Below are positions 48,104 through 58,963 of a DNA stretch of 64,000 nucleotides, piece after piece (the first letter of the stretch is position 1; each line of letters starts with the position of its first letter). This stretch comes from Margaritispora aquatica. Its lineage: Eukaryota; Ascomycota; Leotiomycetes; Helotiales; Discinellaceae. A program made the translations under genes and the position numbers. The notes beneath the pieces are model-generated. The model saw only the letters and a program-made list of their open reading frames with translations. It made no database searches and was not told the origin of the DNA. The DNA lies in NCBI GenBank assembly GCA_007644065.1, contig VJWN01000019.1:558001-622000 (forward strand). Direction: 5' to 3'.

Positions 48104-51100
48104 TCTCGTCAATGGTGGCCATCTTGCTCTCTCCGATGCCTTTATCGACCCCGTACTCGATCTATCATATGGTTTGTTGTTCATCCTTCTAAATGTGCGA
48201 CCTCAAGCCGACTTGGTATATTTCCTTTGATGGTCGAGAAGTCCTCCCTGTTGATTTTCCCCCTAAATTATCTGCGCCAAATCTGATGGTGTATTAAAAT
48301 ATGCGACTATATCATTCAGAGCCTGCTGAAAATGACAGAAGGTCCCAAACGAAAGGTGGATAACGTTGGTTGAAGAAGAAGAGAAACTGGTACTGGAGCG
48401 AAGGAGCGTGTAGGATGAGAGCCTAAGTCGAGAGCACACCGGATCGTCAGCAAAGAATCGAAACGGTCGGAGGAGAGAGCTTGACGGGGTAAAGACGGGT
48501 TCAAGTAGGACGCAGGGCTGTCAATGATCGACGACCACCTTGTCGGGGGGTGAAGCACGACGAAATTAGCAGCCCATAAGAGGAGCGCCATGCAAAGAAG
48601 ACAAGGACGACGACGACAATAACAACATACCTATTCACAATGCCTGCACCGGTATGGCTTGCCGCTTCCCAGACCGTACAGAAAGTACAGTACCAGCTAA
48701 TTATTAGAAAAGATTTAATTTTTGACCTGCAGGATGCAGAAAGGAGCGAAAAAAGAGGAGAAGGAGAAAGTCAGAAGAAAGAGAAGCAACATGCGGGAGG
48801 AAGGAGACAGTCCAGAGAATCGGAGAACGGTACACAAAGTATAGCCAAGCCCTGCTTGAAGATATGCATGGGGGGAGGGTAGGTAGTTGAACTAGTACTC
48901 TGACTAGGAGTACAAAGCCGTGGCAAAGATCACGTTTGTACGGACCTATGTGCCAGAAAGGGACAAAGAGGAGGGGGGGAAGAGTCGTCAACCCTCGAGG
49001 TCTGCGACGGAGAATAGGGAACAAGTCAGGATGGTCAGGCCATCCTGAGCATCCTAACAGGGCAAGCAATTGCAAGTGCCATTACCTACCGTTCCAACTG
49101 CCTGAGCCGATCGAGCAAACACGACCAGTCTCATGGGTGAAGCGCCTCATCCGTCGACGTGTGTGGTCAGATAGCTCGAAACAGGACACCTGGGCATGGA
49201 CAGACCTAGCAACTCAATGGCATCGCTGATGGGGTGTGCAGGCGTGATTTGAGAACAAAATGTTTGAACTCTAGCAAGGCCAAGGCAAGCTTGCCTCGAG
49301 AGTCCTGAGATGATGTCTATTTGGAAGCTGATGTGGATTCGTTCCTGATGCTGGAGAAAAGGAGGAGGATGCGTTGTGGTTGGTACGTCAGGAGTATCAA
49401 AAATGATCAAACGCGAGGAGCGTGACAGGATTTCTTGAACTTTTTCTTGAAGAGGCTTGTTTTCCGGGCGTCTCCATAATTATAGAGAGAATTGTTATTC
49501 GATTGGATATCCTTTGCTGGTGGATAGTGATGAGGTTGAATTTGACTCATTTCATTGGAGCTGTCAGCTCTTGTCTTTGCCCTGTAGCCGCTCAGACGCT
49601 CGCTTGAGTTTCAGTTTGTCAGTGCCTTTCACCAAGAGTTTCATCCTGACACGTCTAGCCCTCGAAATGAGAAGGGATCTTGGATCTTGGAAGTGTCATG
49701 TCTGCATATGGTACAGCGCATACTCGTTCAACTTAGATTACTGAAATGCACGGGAAAAAAAAATGCTTCTCCATCAAGGCATTTAGATTAATCTGGAGAA
49801 ATACTCCCTTATCGAGCTAAAGCCAAGCTTTGGACTAACCATCAACCTTAACTTCACTCCTCTCCTGCATATTAAATTATATGGAAACTCCTCTGATCCT
49901 CAATCCCCCTCGGTTCCGATATCCATATCACAGTTCCTCTACCATGAATAATTCGGATATTCCTCCGTACTCAAGTACGATGTATCCACATATCTCAAGA
50001 CGGGCCCAGAGTCAAGCATCTCGAAGCGTGATTGATCATCGTTCATACCAAACACTGAGGACGACGATATCACGCCACTTCTTATCTTTTGATCGTGATC
50101 ATCATCCCGTTCTCGATCTCTGGGTCTAGAACATAGAGGGGTTGGTTGTCGTGTCGCTTTGAGTTCTGACATACAGTAGGCACCATAGAAGTGTTGTTTG
50201 TCCATCCTCCTCCACTTACATTTACTCGCTTGCACACAACAAGATGGAGACTCGACCCATGAGACTTCAAGATCAGTGAGTAAAACTTGAGCTTGCGCTT
50301 GAGTAAATGTCTCATTACTTACCGCTCGTTGTATCCACTAATTCATCATTCGATTTCTTCCTCTGACTACATTCGAACCCTAAGTGCGGTCGGTACCTTA
50401 CATATCCTTAAACGCTCCAACCAACCAAGTTTCCCAAATGCTGCGACCCTTCGTGCGTAACACTAACCACCGAGAAAATAAACCCTCTACTTCGATTACA
50501 GAGAGCCTCAGCCACAACTCAAATACCCATAAGCACCAATGGCACCATGAATAGTCAAAGAGTAAAGAGAAAAAAAGACTAAAACACACACCCAAGCGCT
50601 CGATAAACACATCAGACAGTTTCCTGTCACGATCAATATCGACATTTACCAAATAATGATGAATGATGATATCGTACCAACCAACCTACTGTATGACGAG
50701 CAATGATCAGAGATGAAGAACGAGACGAGACGATTAGAAAAATTACCTTACCTTGGCTAACACTAGCTCTTACTACTTCGCACTGATACTTTGTACACTT
50801 TGGCAGTTTGAAATATATAGGTACTGTATGTAACGACGGCTACATAAGAAGTTCCAAACAGATCTCCCTCGCCCCACTTCACTTCACCACATTCCACATT
50901 CACATCACTTCTCGACTGACCTCACCCCATCTCACCCCACCTCACACCCACCCACTCCTAAAAGCGCCGATATCTTGCAACGACAAACAACAGAGTACCT
51001 TCAAACACAAACACAAACACAGGAAACAGACACAGACACAAAGAGACGAGAGAAACACAAAAAAACGTGCACAACCCTCAGAACCTCGGAAAGGAAACAT

Positions 51101-51629
51101 CGCCCCGAAGTCCGCGACATCTGACCCTTCAAAAGGCTTAAATTGTAAACTCGACATTTCGACAGGGACTCCCCATCTACCATTCGAAGCAATCCAAACT
51201 TCCTCTTCCACTCCAAGCAAACTGACACCGGCAAATCGATACATCTTGCTTCCATGTTGACTTCAACGCTGCATTCGCCGGTGCTTGATACCGCCGTCTG
51301 CCAAGAAACATTGTACACATACATCAGACTATCTCACGTCAGATCTCACTCAAAACAGCCATAATCCACTTCGGAAAAGAAGAATAGAGAAGAATGCCAT
51401 AACGCTCGAAAACTCAGGCACTGTTTCTGAATGCAAATGATCTATTCCTCCCGATGCAATCCTCTCTGTGCACACGTCATTTGTCTTGCCCAATTTGCAA
51501 TATTCCGTCCGCTTGCCATCGTCTGCCATGTGTGAGAAAGCCCAAACCAAAGAGTTCAAAGTGACGCCAGCTAATCCTTAACGCACAAGAGAGAGAGAGA
51601 GAGAAGAGGAAATCCGTCATCGCCCTCCC
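48104..51629. other. Long intergenic region between noxB and ubc4
   Basis: About 3.5 kb. It contains the noxB promoter and leader near its left edge and the ubc4 3' flank near its right. Frames at 48640-48882, 49881-50129 and 50808-51260 show no family resemblance and overlap low-complexity CA-rich sequence (50930-51060). A GA tract lies at 51590-51606. No RNA gene recognised. Confidence 0.45.
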
Positions 51630-52531
<902 letters not shown>

Positions 52532-53713
52532 GACGACGGTTGTATGTGTTGATGAGAAGGTTCGAAGGGAGTTGTGGTCGAGTCTTTAGAGTCTCGAGGG
52601 CGCAGCAAACAAAATGAAGTTCTGGGTTCAGGCGATGTTAGCGACCAGTCCCAAGCGGCTACGCCGAAACGAGAAGATGACGCAGGACTAGAATAGGAGG
52701 GAATGGTTGGATGTGAAGGTGCGACGTACTTTGAAGATCTGCGTCTATTTCTTCGTGCACGATGTTGTTGTAAGGTTTGGTAGAAGAGGATGGGAAGTTG
52801 AATACTTGTTAGGAATTGGGAAAGGAATGATTTTAAAGGTCGAGGATTTGAAGGAGCGATTGAGAACTGAATCGTTCAAGGCCCATGGAAGGCAGTGGCC
52901 GAGTTTTAGCGAGAGCCTTCCAGCCAGCCAGCCAGCCAGCCAGCAGTTTGTGATTCGATTCGAACAATGAATGATTTGGTTGATGATTGATGATTGATGA
53001 TTGATCAGCCGGAGATGACCTTTCGATACCTTATGACTCTTTGCTTGAAGACTTTGCTTGTGGTGTTAAATGGGAATTATTCTTCAATATCATCCTTTAA
53101 CCCAATCTTGCATCACAATCACCCCACTAAACTCCCACCCATTTTCTATCACTTCTAAGTAAATAAGTAAATAGCCACCCCCCGAATGCGGATCCTCATG
53201 TCTAGACATGTACATAATTTCCCGCTTCGAGCCTCGTACATTTGCCATCCCGAATGTGCCATATGGCTTTCATCCAAAGCTGAATACCGAGGGTATAAAC
53301 TTTGCCGGCATGTAGCCAGCCCAACGCCTCCCACTTTTGCCAATACTATGCCACCATACATTACTTCAAGCTATTCATATTTTTTTTACCTCGTACAAGG
53401 CTGATTTGATTGGGCCGCATCGTCGAAGTCTCAATGTTGTTTCTGGAAAAAAATATCTCATCCTTGACGATCTCGCCGTCAAAGACAAAAGACAAAGAAC
53501 TCGCAAAACAAACAGGAAGATGATGAAAGACATATTCCGAATTCGTGAAACAGTTGTCTTTGCAAGATTTGGTATGCTACATACACTTTCATAATTACGT
53601 TCAACTTTCAATCCAAGTTTAGCCATTTACCCCTGCTATTTAAGAACAGCTATGCGTCCGTCGCCAAATGCAGAGAAACACATTTACAGGAAAACTTTTG
53701 GAATCACAAAAGA
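52532..53713. other. Intergenic: ubc4 promoter and old dehydrogenase 3' flank
   Basis: The left part is the ubc4 promoter, with a CAGC tetranucleotide tract at 52919-52946 and TGATGAT-type repeats at 52978-53005. The right part, just before 53714, should be the original 3' untranslated region of the split glutaryl-CoA dehydrogenase gene. No other gene seen. Confidence 0.5.
52919..53005. repeat. CAGC and GATTGAT simple repeats
   Basis: Two short microsatellites: about six CAGC units (52919-52946) and four ATTGATG-like units (52978-53005) upstream of ubc4. Confidence 0.75.
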
Positions 53714-53774
53714 TTATACAAAAGCCTGCAGGCCAGTGATGGCTCTCCCAAGAATAAGAGCGTGAATATCAGAC
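53714..53774 (-). pseudogene. Orphan last exon of glutaryl-CoA dehydrogenase
   Basis: A 61-nt stretch reads, after one phase base, SDIHALILGRAITGLQAFV and stop. This is the C-terminus expected of glutaryl-CoA dehydrogenase, down to the QAF that human and fungal members share. It is preceded in the gene's direction by a branch-point-like GCTGAC and a 3' splice site ATGATAG, so it is a terminal exon whose upstream part is missing locally. An intron-like stretch of about 106 bases extends back to a GTACGT donor at 53880. The body of the gene lies 3.8 kb away at 57630-58963, where a second version of the tail is already attached. I infer this is the host's original last exon, cut off by the mobile element. 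Confidence 0.8.
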
Positions 53775-53928
53775 CTATCATTTGTCAGCACTATGAGGGA
53801 CAAATTTCTTAGTGCGACTACTTAGACTTATGAAGGACAAAACTCCATTTTCATCTTCTCTTCTTTGCCCCACAACGTACCCTTTTTACCCTTACTTCGA
53901 GCGCAGCGCGAGGGCAAGGGGTTTGGAG

Positions 53929-53944
53929 CCCCCCCCCCCCCCCC
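53929..53944. repeat. C16 homopolymer beside GC-rich left end of element
   Basis: A run of 16 C residues follows the GC-rich block TTCGAGCGCAGCGCGAGGGC and AAGGGGTTTGGAG (about 53896-53928). It stands out against the AT-rich surroundings, lies about 50 bases inside the inferred left end of the element, and could form G-rich secondary structure on the other strand. Confidence 0.85.
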
Positions 53945-54053
53945 AATCAACCAAAGAACGAAGGGAAGAGACGATCTATAGACGCTTATAATCTTCTACT
54001 GATAGTATATATATATCTTATTTAATTCCGTTCTTTCTAAAAGGCTAGAGGGT

Positions 54054-54065
54054 AAAAGTACTTTT
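54054..54065. repeat. AAAAGTACTTTT palindrome, copy 1
   Basis: Perfect 12-base palindrome about 170 bases inside the left end of the element and 440 bases before the recombinase start codon. Same core as copies 2-4. Confidence 0.75.
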
Positions 54066-54107
54066 GGATTAGAGAAACATTACGAATACATTATCAAGCG
54101 TTCCTTT

Positions 54108-54139
54108 TCTTCTTCTTCTTCTTCTTCTTCTTCTTCTTT
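54108..54139. repeat. CTT trinucleotide microsatellite
   Basis: About ten CTT units upstream of the recombinase gene, in its probable promoter. Confidence 0.85.
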
Positions 54140-54506
54140 GGCATGACCTACAGCTAGAGTCTAGAAGAACCTGCATTCAGATGAGAGGAGTGTTAGTTGG
54201 ATATTATGTGCTTTGATCTAGAGCTCTCTACTACTGTACAGGCTCTTTAGACTCTTCATTCCTATCTATTTCACCTACTGCTTCCTTACGTGATTCACCC
54301 CTATATTATTCCCCAAGGTGGTTCTATATACATAGGTAGAGCGTCGAAGACTCCCTCATAGTCGTTCCTTCCTTCTCGACCTTAGCCATGTCCCTCGACC
54401 GCCTGCCTTGGCCACCCACCTCCTCTTTCACCTGTCACCTTTCACCTTTTCTCAAGATACATCAAGTCAATGAACTCTTTCGCTACCACCCATCCCGTCA
54501 TTCCAG

Positions 54507-56508
54507 ATGGCTGATAATGACGACTTTAACTCCTCGGACATCGAGGTACCGGAACCCGCGCAGAACCCACGCTTCAAACTTCGAGGTGAAGAGAGTATCC
54601 GCGAGATCATCGAACACGCTCACGAGGACCGCGTGGCGAGCAAGGTCTTTGAGAAGTCACTCACGTTTAGACGAGGCGCCCCGCTGACGCAGACCACCCA
54701 AGCATTATGGTCCAACAGATTCGACGCTGTCCGACTGCATACGTTCAAACAAAGGTGAGGGAGATAAGAGATATATCCTCTCGACGAAAAAGTACTTTTG
54801 GGCTTCCTTGCTAACCTTGCATGCGTAGTCTGGACAAAGCTCCGACTGGTGAGACCCTGCGACGATTCGTCTTCGCTATGGCTGGACGCATCAAGAGCAA
54901 TATGCCGGGGAAGCCTGCACCTAACCTGAGGTGGCTGACAGATGGCTACCACCATGTCGTAGCCTATCTGCGTTTCAAGTATTCCGACTTTCGCTTAACC
55001 GCCCACGATGCAGAGCGAACAGCTTCCGCCTTCGATCAGCTCGTGAAAGAAGGAAGGCTTCTCAAAGGCCGCTGGAATAAACGTGCTTGGATTGGCTATA
55101 ATCTGACACTTAGATTAGTGTCATGGTATGATGCCTTTGACCCTACTGCGTGTCCGGCTTACTAAGGAAAGATTTCACAGCTTCTACGCTGATGCTATCA
55201 ACCATGGCTGTATTAATTTCGACACCATAGTCTCACGGGCCCTTTCGATGACGCTGATGGCAGCAGCTGGCAATCGATGCGGTGACATTGCTCAAGTTCT
55301 CGGCGGATTCGAAAAGTGCTTTGTGAGCTATAGTGATGTTACGTTGATGGTGTGGGAACCTGATCAAGACAATTCTCTCACGCCATCTGAACGGTCCTTC
55401 GAGCAAGTATATGCCAACCTGATTGCAAAGGTTGTGATCCGCTTTGCCAAAGGCCACAAGTGAGTCTACCGTTCAAAATTCTGGACACCGTCCAAGATTC
55501 TGGACAGCGTGCTGATATCATGACAGGGATACAGAAGGAGATGATTTCACCTTCGAATTAGCACCGCTGAACAATACCGAGGATAATCTGGCATGTCCAA
55601 TTGCAAACTTACTGGTCCTGGCCCTCAGATCTGGTCAAACCCACGGTACCACTATCGAGCAAATGTTGCAAAGTACTTTGGCCCGCCCTGACAAGACTGT
55701 GCAGTGGCGGGACCCCAAGTTGCCCCTCATACCTGCTATATCAAAGTCTCGCCGAGAACTTGAGTTCAGCACTCCCGCCACAACTGGACAGCTCTTACAA
55801 ACTGTCAAGCGAGCAGGGTTGTTAGGTGGTGTTACCGTTGGCCTCAAGTCCCATGGCTTTCGTCGTGGCCACTTCCAGGAGGTCGCACACCTGGGGAATG
55901 ATCTCGGCGGTGCTGCTTCTTACGCAGTGGCTCAAGCTGGCGGCCATAATCACAAGTCCATGACCCTTGGTATCACAGCAGAATACACCGGTGGAATAGA
56001 CCGACACCTCTATAACGACAGAGCTAAGTCGTCATATGCATCGCCTTTCGCGCCCAAAGTCGTAGCCGAATCATACATTGCAGCGAAACTGACCTCCAAG
56101 GAAATAGACGCCTACATCAAGGAAAATTCCTACGAGCCTAAGAGCAAGGCAGATCGAAACAAGTTTGCACGAGAGTTACGCTTGAAACGTCAAAAGGAAT
56201 GGATGGAGCGGCAGAGTGATAATGCTGGTAAGTCAGAACCTCAAAAAACCAATTGTCGACTTGCCCTTGTCATATGCTTATACCGATTAGCACCACTCAA
56301 GAACAAACTTGGCCCCGAAGGGAAGCCAGCAGAGGCGCTGGTTGACATGATTCTGCGTCGTCGTACGCAAAGCGAGTTGAATGTCAACAAGGCTCGATCA
56401 ACCTCGGAATATTTGAAACCAGCGTCTCCCATCACTCCGAATGGTGGGTCCTCATACATACCTATCGATCCACGTCTGTTACGCGATGGTGATGATGGCG
56501 ATGATGGC

Positions 56509-56545
<37 letters not shown>

Positions 56546-57502
56546 GCGATGCTGCAGAGCTCCTATCGCTAATGCTAGGCGTCTCTGCCAATAAACCCAA
56601 CAGTGGTGATGAAGGATTGGACACTGTCCTAACTCCAGAGGAAGAACGTCTCTCGTTGCAAAACGCCCCGCCGAGCGAGTCCATCGAGATGCTGCAATCC
56701 GACTCGCTCATTCTAATAAACAATCTCGCAGCCTTCAACATCGTCAAAGTCCAGAAGTTTGCAAGGGCTTGGCCCAAAGACACAGCTGCTATGGCTCTCT
56801 ACTCGACGTCTGGAAATTCACGGGACAACCCCTCGCCGTTCCTTTACCACTGTCAAAAGAGGGAAGGTTGTGGCTTCAAGTACCGCATTCGCGATACTGT
56901 AGCTAAACATGAGCTTTCTTGCACCCCCAAAGCTGTAGCAGACGCGGAAAAGCGACTGAGTGAGACGTGAGTCTATCGAGCCCCAAAGTACTTTTAGATC
57001 AGACCTGCTGACACCCATCTTTGCCTATAGTCTTGACGAGGAAACCTTCGTCTGCTGCGATATCACTATTGTTGGCAGACGGGCGCTCAAGCAGCACCGG
57101 AAAAGTCACGGCTGGACACCCGTTTCTTGTCCCCATGGATGCAGAAATGGCAAGCCATATGAAGCACGGGACAGTTACGATCGTCATATGTTGTCCTCCC
57201 ATGGAGACGGTACGTGGGTTGAGCGCCCTTGTCCGCTTTTCGATGCAAATATCGAGACCCAGGGCTGCGGAGAAGACGTATTGTTCGATGCTCCCGGAAA
57301 GTTGTCGTACCATCTTCAGCGGCGCCACAACCTTAGCTCTGATGCCATACAGCAATACGTCAACACGAGAAAGAGGCCAGCGAAGTCGGCAGAGTTTGTC
57401 AACTCTGAGGATGAGGAGGAAGATGTGGATGTACAGGCCCCCACAAAGAAGCGCTATATGTCCAGGAAGCTGGCAAGTTTGAATGAAAAAGGAGGACTTT
57501 AA
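54507..57502 (+). CDS. Tyrosine recombinase with C-terminal zinc fingers
   Basis: Six exons: 54507-54754, 54829-55125, 55181-55459, 55527-56227, 56291-56966, 57031-57502, total 2673 nt, 890 residues, no stops or frame breaks. An N-terminal helical core-binding domain (about 80-185) precedes the catalytic domain. Box I Arg is in AAGNRCGDIAQVL (about 213). A Lys candidate lies in RFAKGHKD. Box II is SHGFRRGHF (H-x-x-R, about 383), with AGGHNHKSM (His about 414) and nucleophile Tyr in ITAEYTGG (about 427). A basic linker, an Asp run coded by GAT repeats (about 595-615), then four Cys/His groups: CQKREGCGFKYRIRDT, CCDITIVGRRALKQHRKSHG, CPHGCRNGKPYEARDSYDRH and CPLF...HLQRRHN. The last acts as DNA-binding fingers by inference. 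Intron 4 (63 nt) is a multiple of three and could be retained. Related to Crypton and Starship-captain recombinases, exact family unclear. Convergent with the dehydrogenase. Confidence 0.85.
54788..54799. repeat. AAAAGTACTTTT palindrome, copy 2
   Basis: Perfect copy in the middle of intron 1 of the recombinase gene (54755-54828), not needed for splicing. Confidence 0.75.
56985..56995. repeat. AAAGTACTTTT palindrome, copy 3
   Basis: Eleven of twelve bases of the same palindrome, inside intron 5 of the recombinase gene (56967-57030). Confidence 0.7.
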
Positions 57503-57600
57503 AGGTTCGGACAGCGTCCATGCTCGCACGAGCCAAGAATCTTTGTAAACACACCTTGCTCATACATCCTATCGAGTACAATATTGAGTTCGCGGCTTCA

Positions 57601-57614
57601 AAAAGTACTTTTTA
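57601..57614. repeat. AAAAAGTACTTTTT palindrome, copy 4
   Basis: Extended 14-base perfect palindrome in the 127-base gap between the stop codons of the recombinase and the dehydrogenase, about 15 bases from the substitute tail at the right end of the element. With copy 1 it brackets the recombinase gene. Confidence 0.75.
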
Positions 57615-57629
57615 GCAATATAACTATAG

Positions 57630-58963
57630 CTAGTAGAACCCCTGGATCCCAGTGATTGCACGACCTAAGATCAACGCGTGAATGTCTGACTGGCCTTCGT
57701 ACACACACGTCACAAACAAATTCGCCACATGCCTTCCAATGCCATATTCATCACTTACAGCATTACCTCCAAAAACCTCCTGCAAAATCCGAGCGTTGAC
57801 TAGAGCACGATCACAGTTTTGCCTCTTAATCATACTGATCATCTCTGGTGCCGCTTCTCCCTTGTCCTTGAGTCTTCCAACCTGTACAGCAGCCAATGTA
57901 CCAAAAGCAGCATCAGTCGTTGCATCCGCTAGCTTTTTCTGCACAAGCTGGTACTTGGCTATTGGATTTCCCTTGAACTGCTTTCTCTCTAGTGTGTATG
58001 TCCTCGCTCGGTTAATGCAATCTTCCAAAGCACCCATGGTTCCCCAAGCGATACCATACCTAGCACTGTTGAGACATGTAAAAGGACCCCTGAGACCTTC
58101 AACATCCGGGAACATGTTGGCCATTGGCACAGGACACTCGTCTAGCTGGATCATACCAGTAAGTGATGCTCTGAGACCGTTCTTATTTTTGATGGGTGGT
58201 GTCTCCAAGGTTCCTGGTGGACACTCTGATCTCTCAATCAAGAAACCCCTAATTTTGCCAGTCTCCTGGAGCTTCGCCCAGACCATCAATACATCTGCTA
58301 TAGGAGAGTTCGTAATCCATGTTTTGGCTCCAGAAATAGAATAGTATCCTTTCTTCGTAGGATGTGGTTTGGCCGTAGTTTCCATAGATCCAGGATCACT
58401 TCCATGATTTGGCTCTGTCAACCCAAAGGCTCCCAACAACTTGCCCTTCGCCAGCTTAGGTAGAAACTTGTCCTTCTGCTCTTGTGTTCCAAACTCATCA
58501 ATGCCACCCATCACCAAGGAGGATTGTACAGACATGCCAGACCTGTAACCACTATCCACTCTTTCCACAGCCTTCGTGATCAGCCCCGAGGCAACATTCG
58601 ATACGCCAGCACAGTCGTATCCCTGGATTGTAGCGCCAAGTAGGCCCAACTCGCCCATCTCTTCTAGGATCTTTCTGTCATAATTCTCAATTCGATATGC
58701 CTCTAATTGAACAGTAATTAGTAAGAGCATTCAACCGGCACATTCGACTAACCCAGCACTCGAGGCAGCATTCGCTCTTGACAATATGCCTCTGCCGTCT
58801 CTGAAATAGCGAGTTCCTCCTCCGTAAACAGACTTTTGGCATTTAGAGGGTCCTGCCAGTCAAATGGTTGCGGGGTCGCGTGAGCTGCGAAGCCTCTAAC
58901 AGCTACTGGGCGAGCAGCAGAGGTCAATTGGGTTGCAGTACTTCGAATGGCAGATCTATACAT
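57630..58963 (-). CDS. Glutaryl-CoA dehydrogenase, mitochondrial
   Basis: FAD enzyme oxidising and decarboxylating glutaryl-CoA to crotonyl-CoA in lysine and tryptophan breakdown, in the mitochondrial matrix. Exons 58963-58753 and 58702-57630, 1284 nt, 427 residues. The start MYRSAIRSTATQLTSAARPV gives a basic targeting peptide; the mature part begins FDWQDPLNAKSLFTEEEL. Family marks: GYDCAGVSNVASGLI, FGLTEPNHGSDPGSMET, SGAKTWITNSPIADVLMVWA, RYGIAWGTMGALEDC, KQFKGNPIAKYQLVQKKLAD, ILQEVFGGNAVSDEYGIGRH, and the catalytic Glu in CVYEGQSDIHALILGRAITG. The last 61 nt, from the second base after GAAGGCCA to the stop, duplicate the orphan exon at 53714-53774 at protein level. They are inferred to belong to the inserted element. 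The end GIQGFY departs from the usual QAF terminus. Otherwise intact, so probably functional. Confidence 0.93.

Larger units (their letters stand above)
53881..57690 (+). mobile_element. Tyrosine-recombinase element inside a dehydrogenase gene
   Basis: About 3.81 kb bounded by the two alternative 3' ends of the glutaryl-CoA dehydrogenase gene. Left limit: the GTACGT donor at 53875-53880, where the old intron begins. Right limit: the GT after GAAGGCCA in the dehydrogenase, at 57689-57690. Joining the two sides at that GT recreates a normal exon-intron-exon with phase kept (EGQ-SDI). The element contains one intact tyrosine recombinase gene, a GC-rich left end with a 16-base C run, four AAAAGTACTTTT-type palindromes, several GGACAGCGTC motifs, and at its right end a 61-nt substitute tail for the host gene. 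It has no long terminal repeats, no terminal inverted repeats that I can see, and no cargo. The plan suggests a Crypton-like element; ends are inferred from the host gene, not from a target duplication. Confidence 0.75.

Noticed and set aside
50360..50400. TTCGAACCC motif resembling a tRNA B box
   Set aside because: No matching A box, acceptor stem or anticodon arm nearby. No tRNA could be supported anywhere in the window.
50808..51260. 150-codon frame between noxB and ubc4
   Set aside because: Driven by CA-rich low-complexity sequence (poly His/Lys/Thr) with no conserved part.
55670..55679. Fifth AAAGTACTTT copy
   Set aside because: It lies in a conserved coding stretch of the recombinase and may be chance; not counted with the four non-coding copies.
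53881..57690. Reading the element as a Starship
   Set aside because: A captain-like recombinase near the 5' end fits, but the sequence returns to host dehydrogenase DNA after 3.8 kb, with no cargo genes.
57682..58344. 220-codon frame antisense to the dehydrogenase
   Set aside because: Shadow of a strongly conserved coding exon; no family resemblance.
53714..58963. Simple tandem duplication of the dehydrogenase 3' end
   Set aside because: Only the 61-nt exon is doubled, with strong silent divergence, and a recombinase gene sits exactly between the copies. A recent duplication would be near-identical and extend into flanks. An old duplication by another route is not fully excluded.
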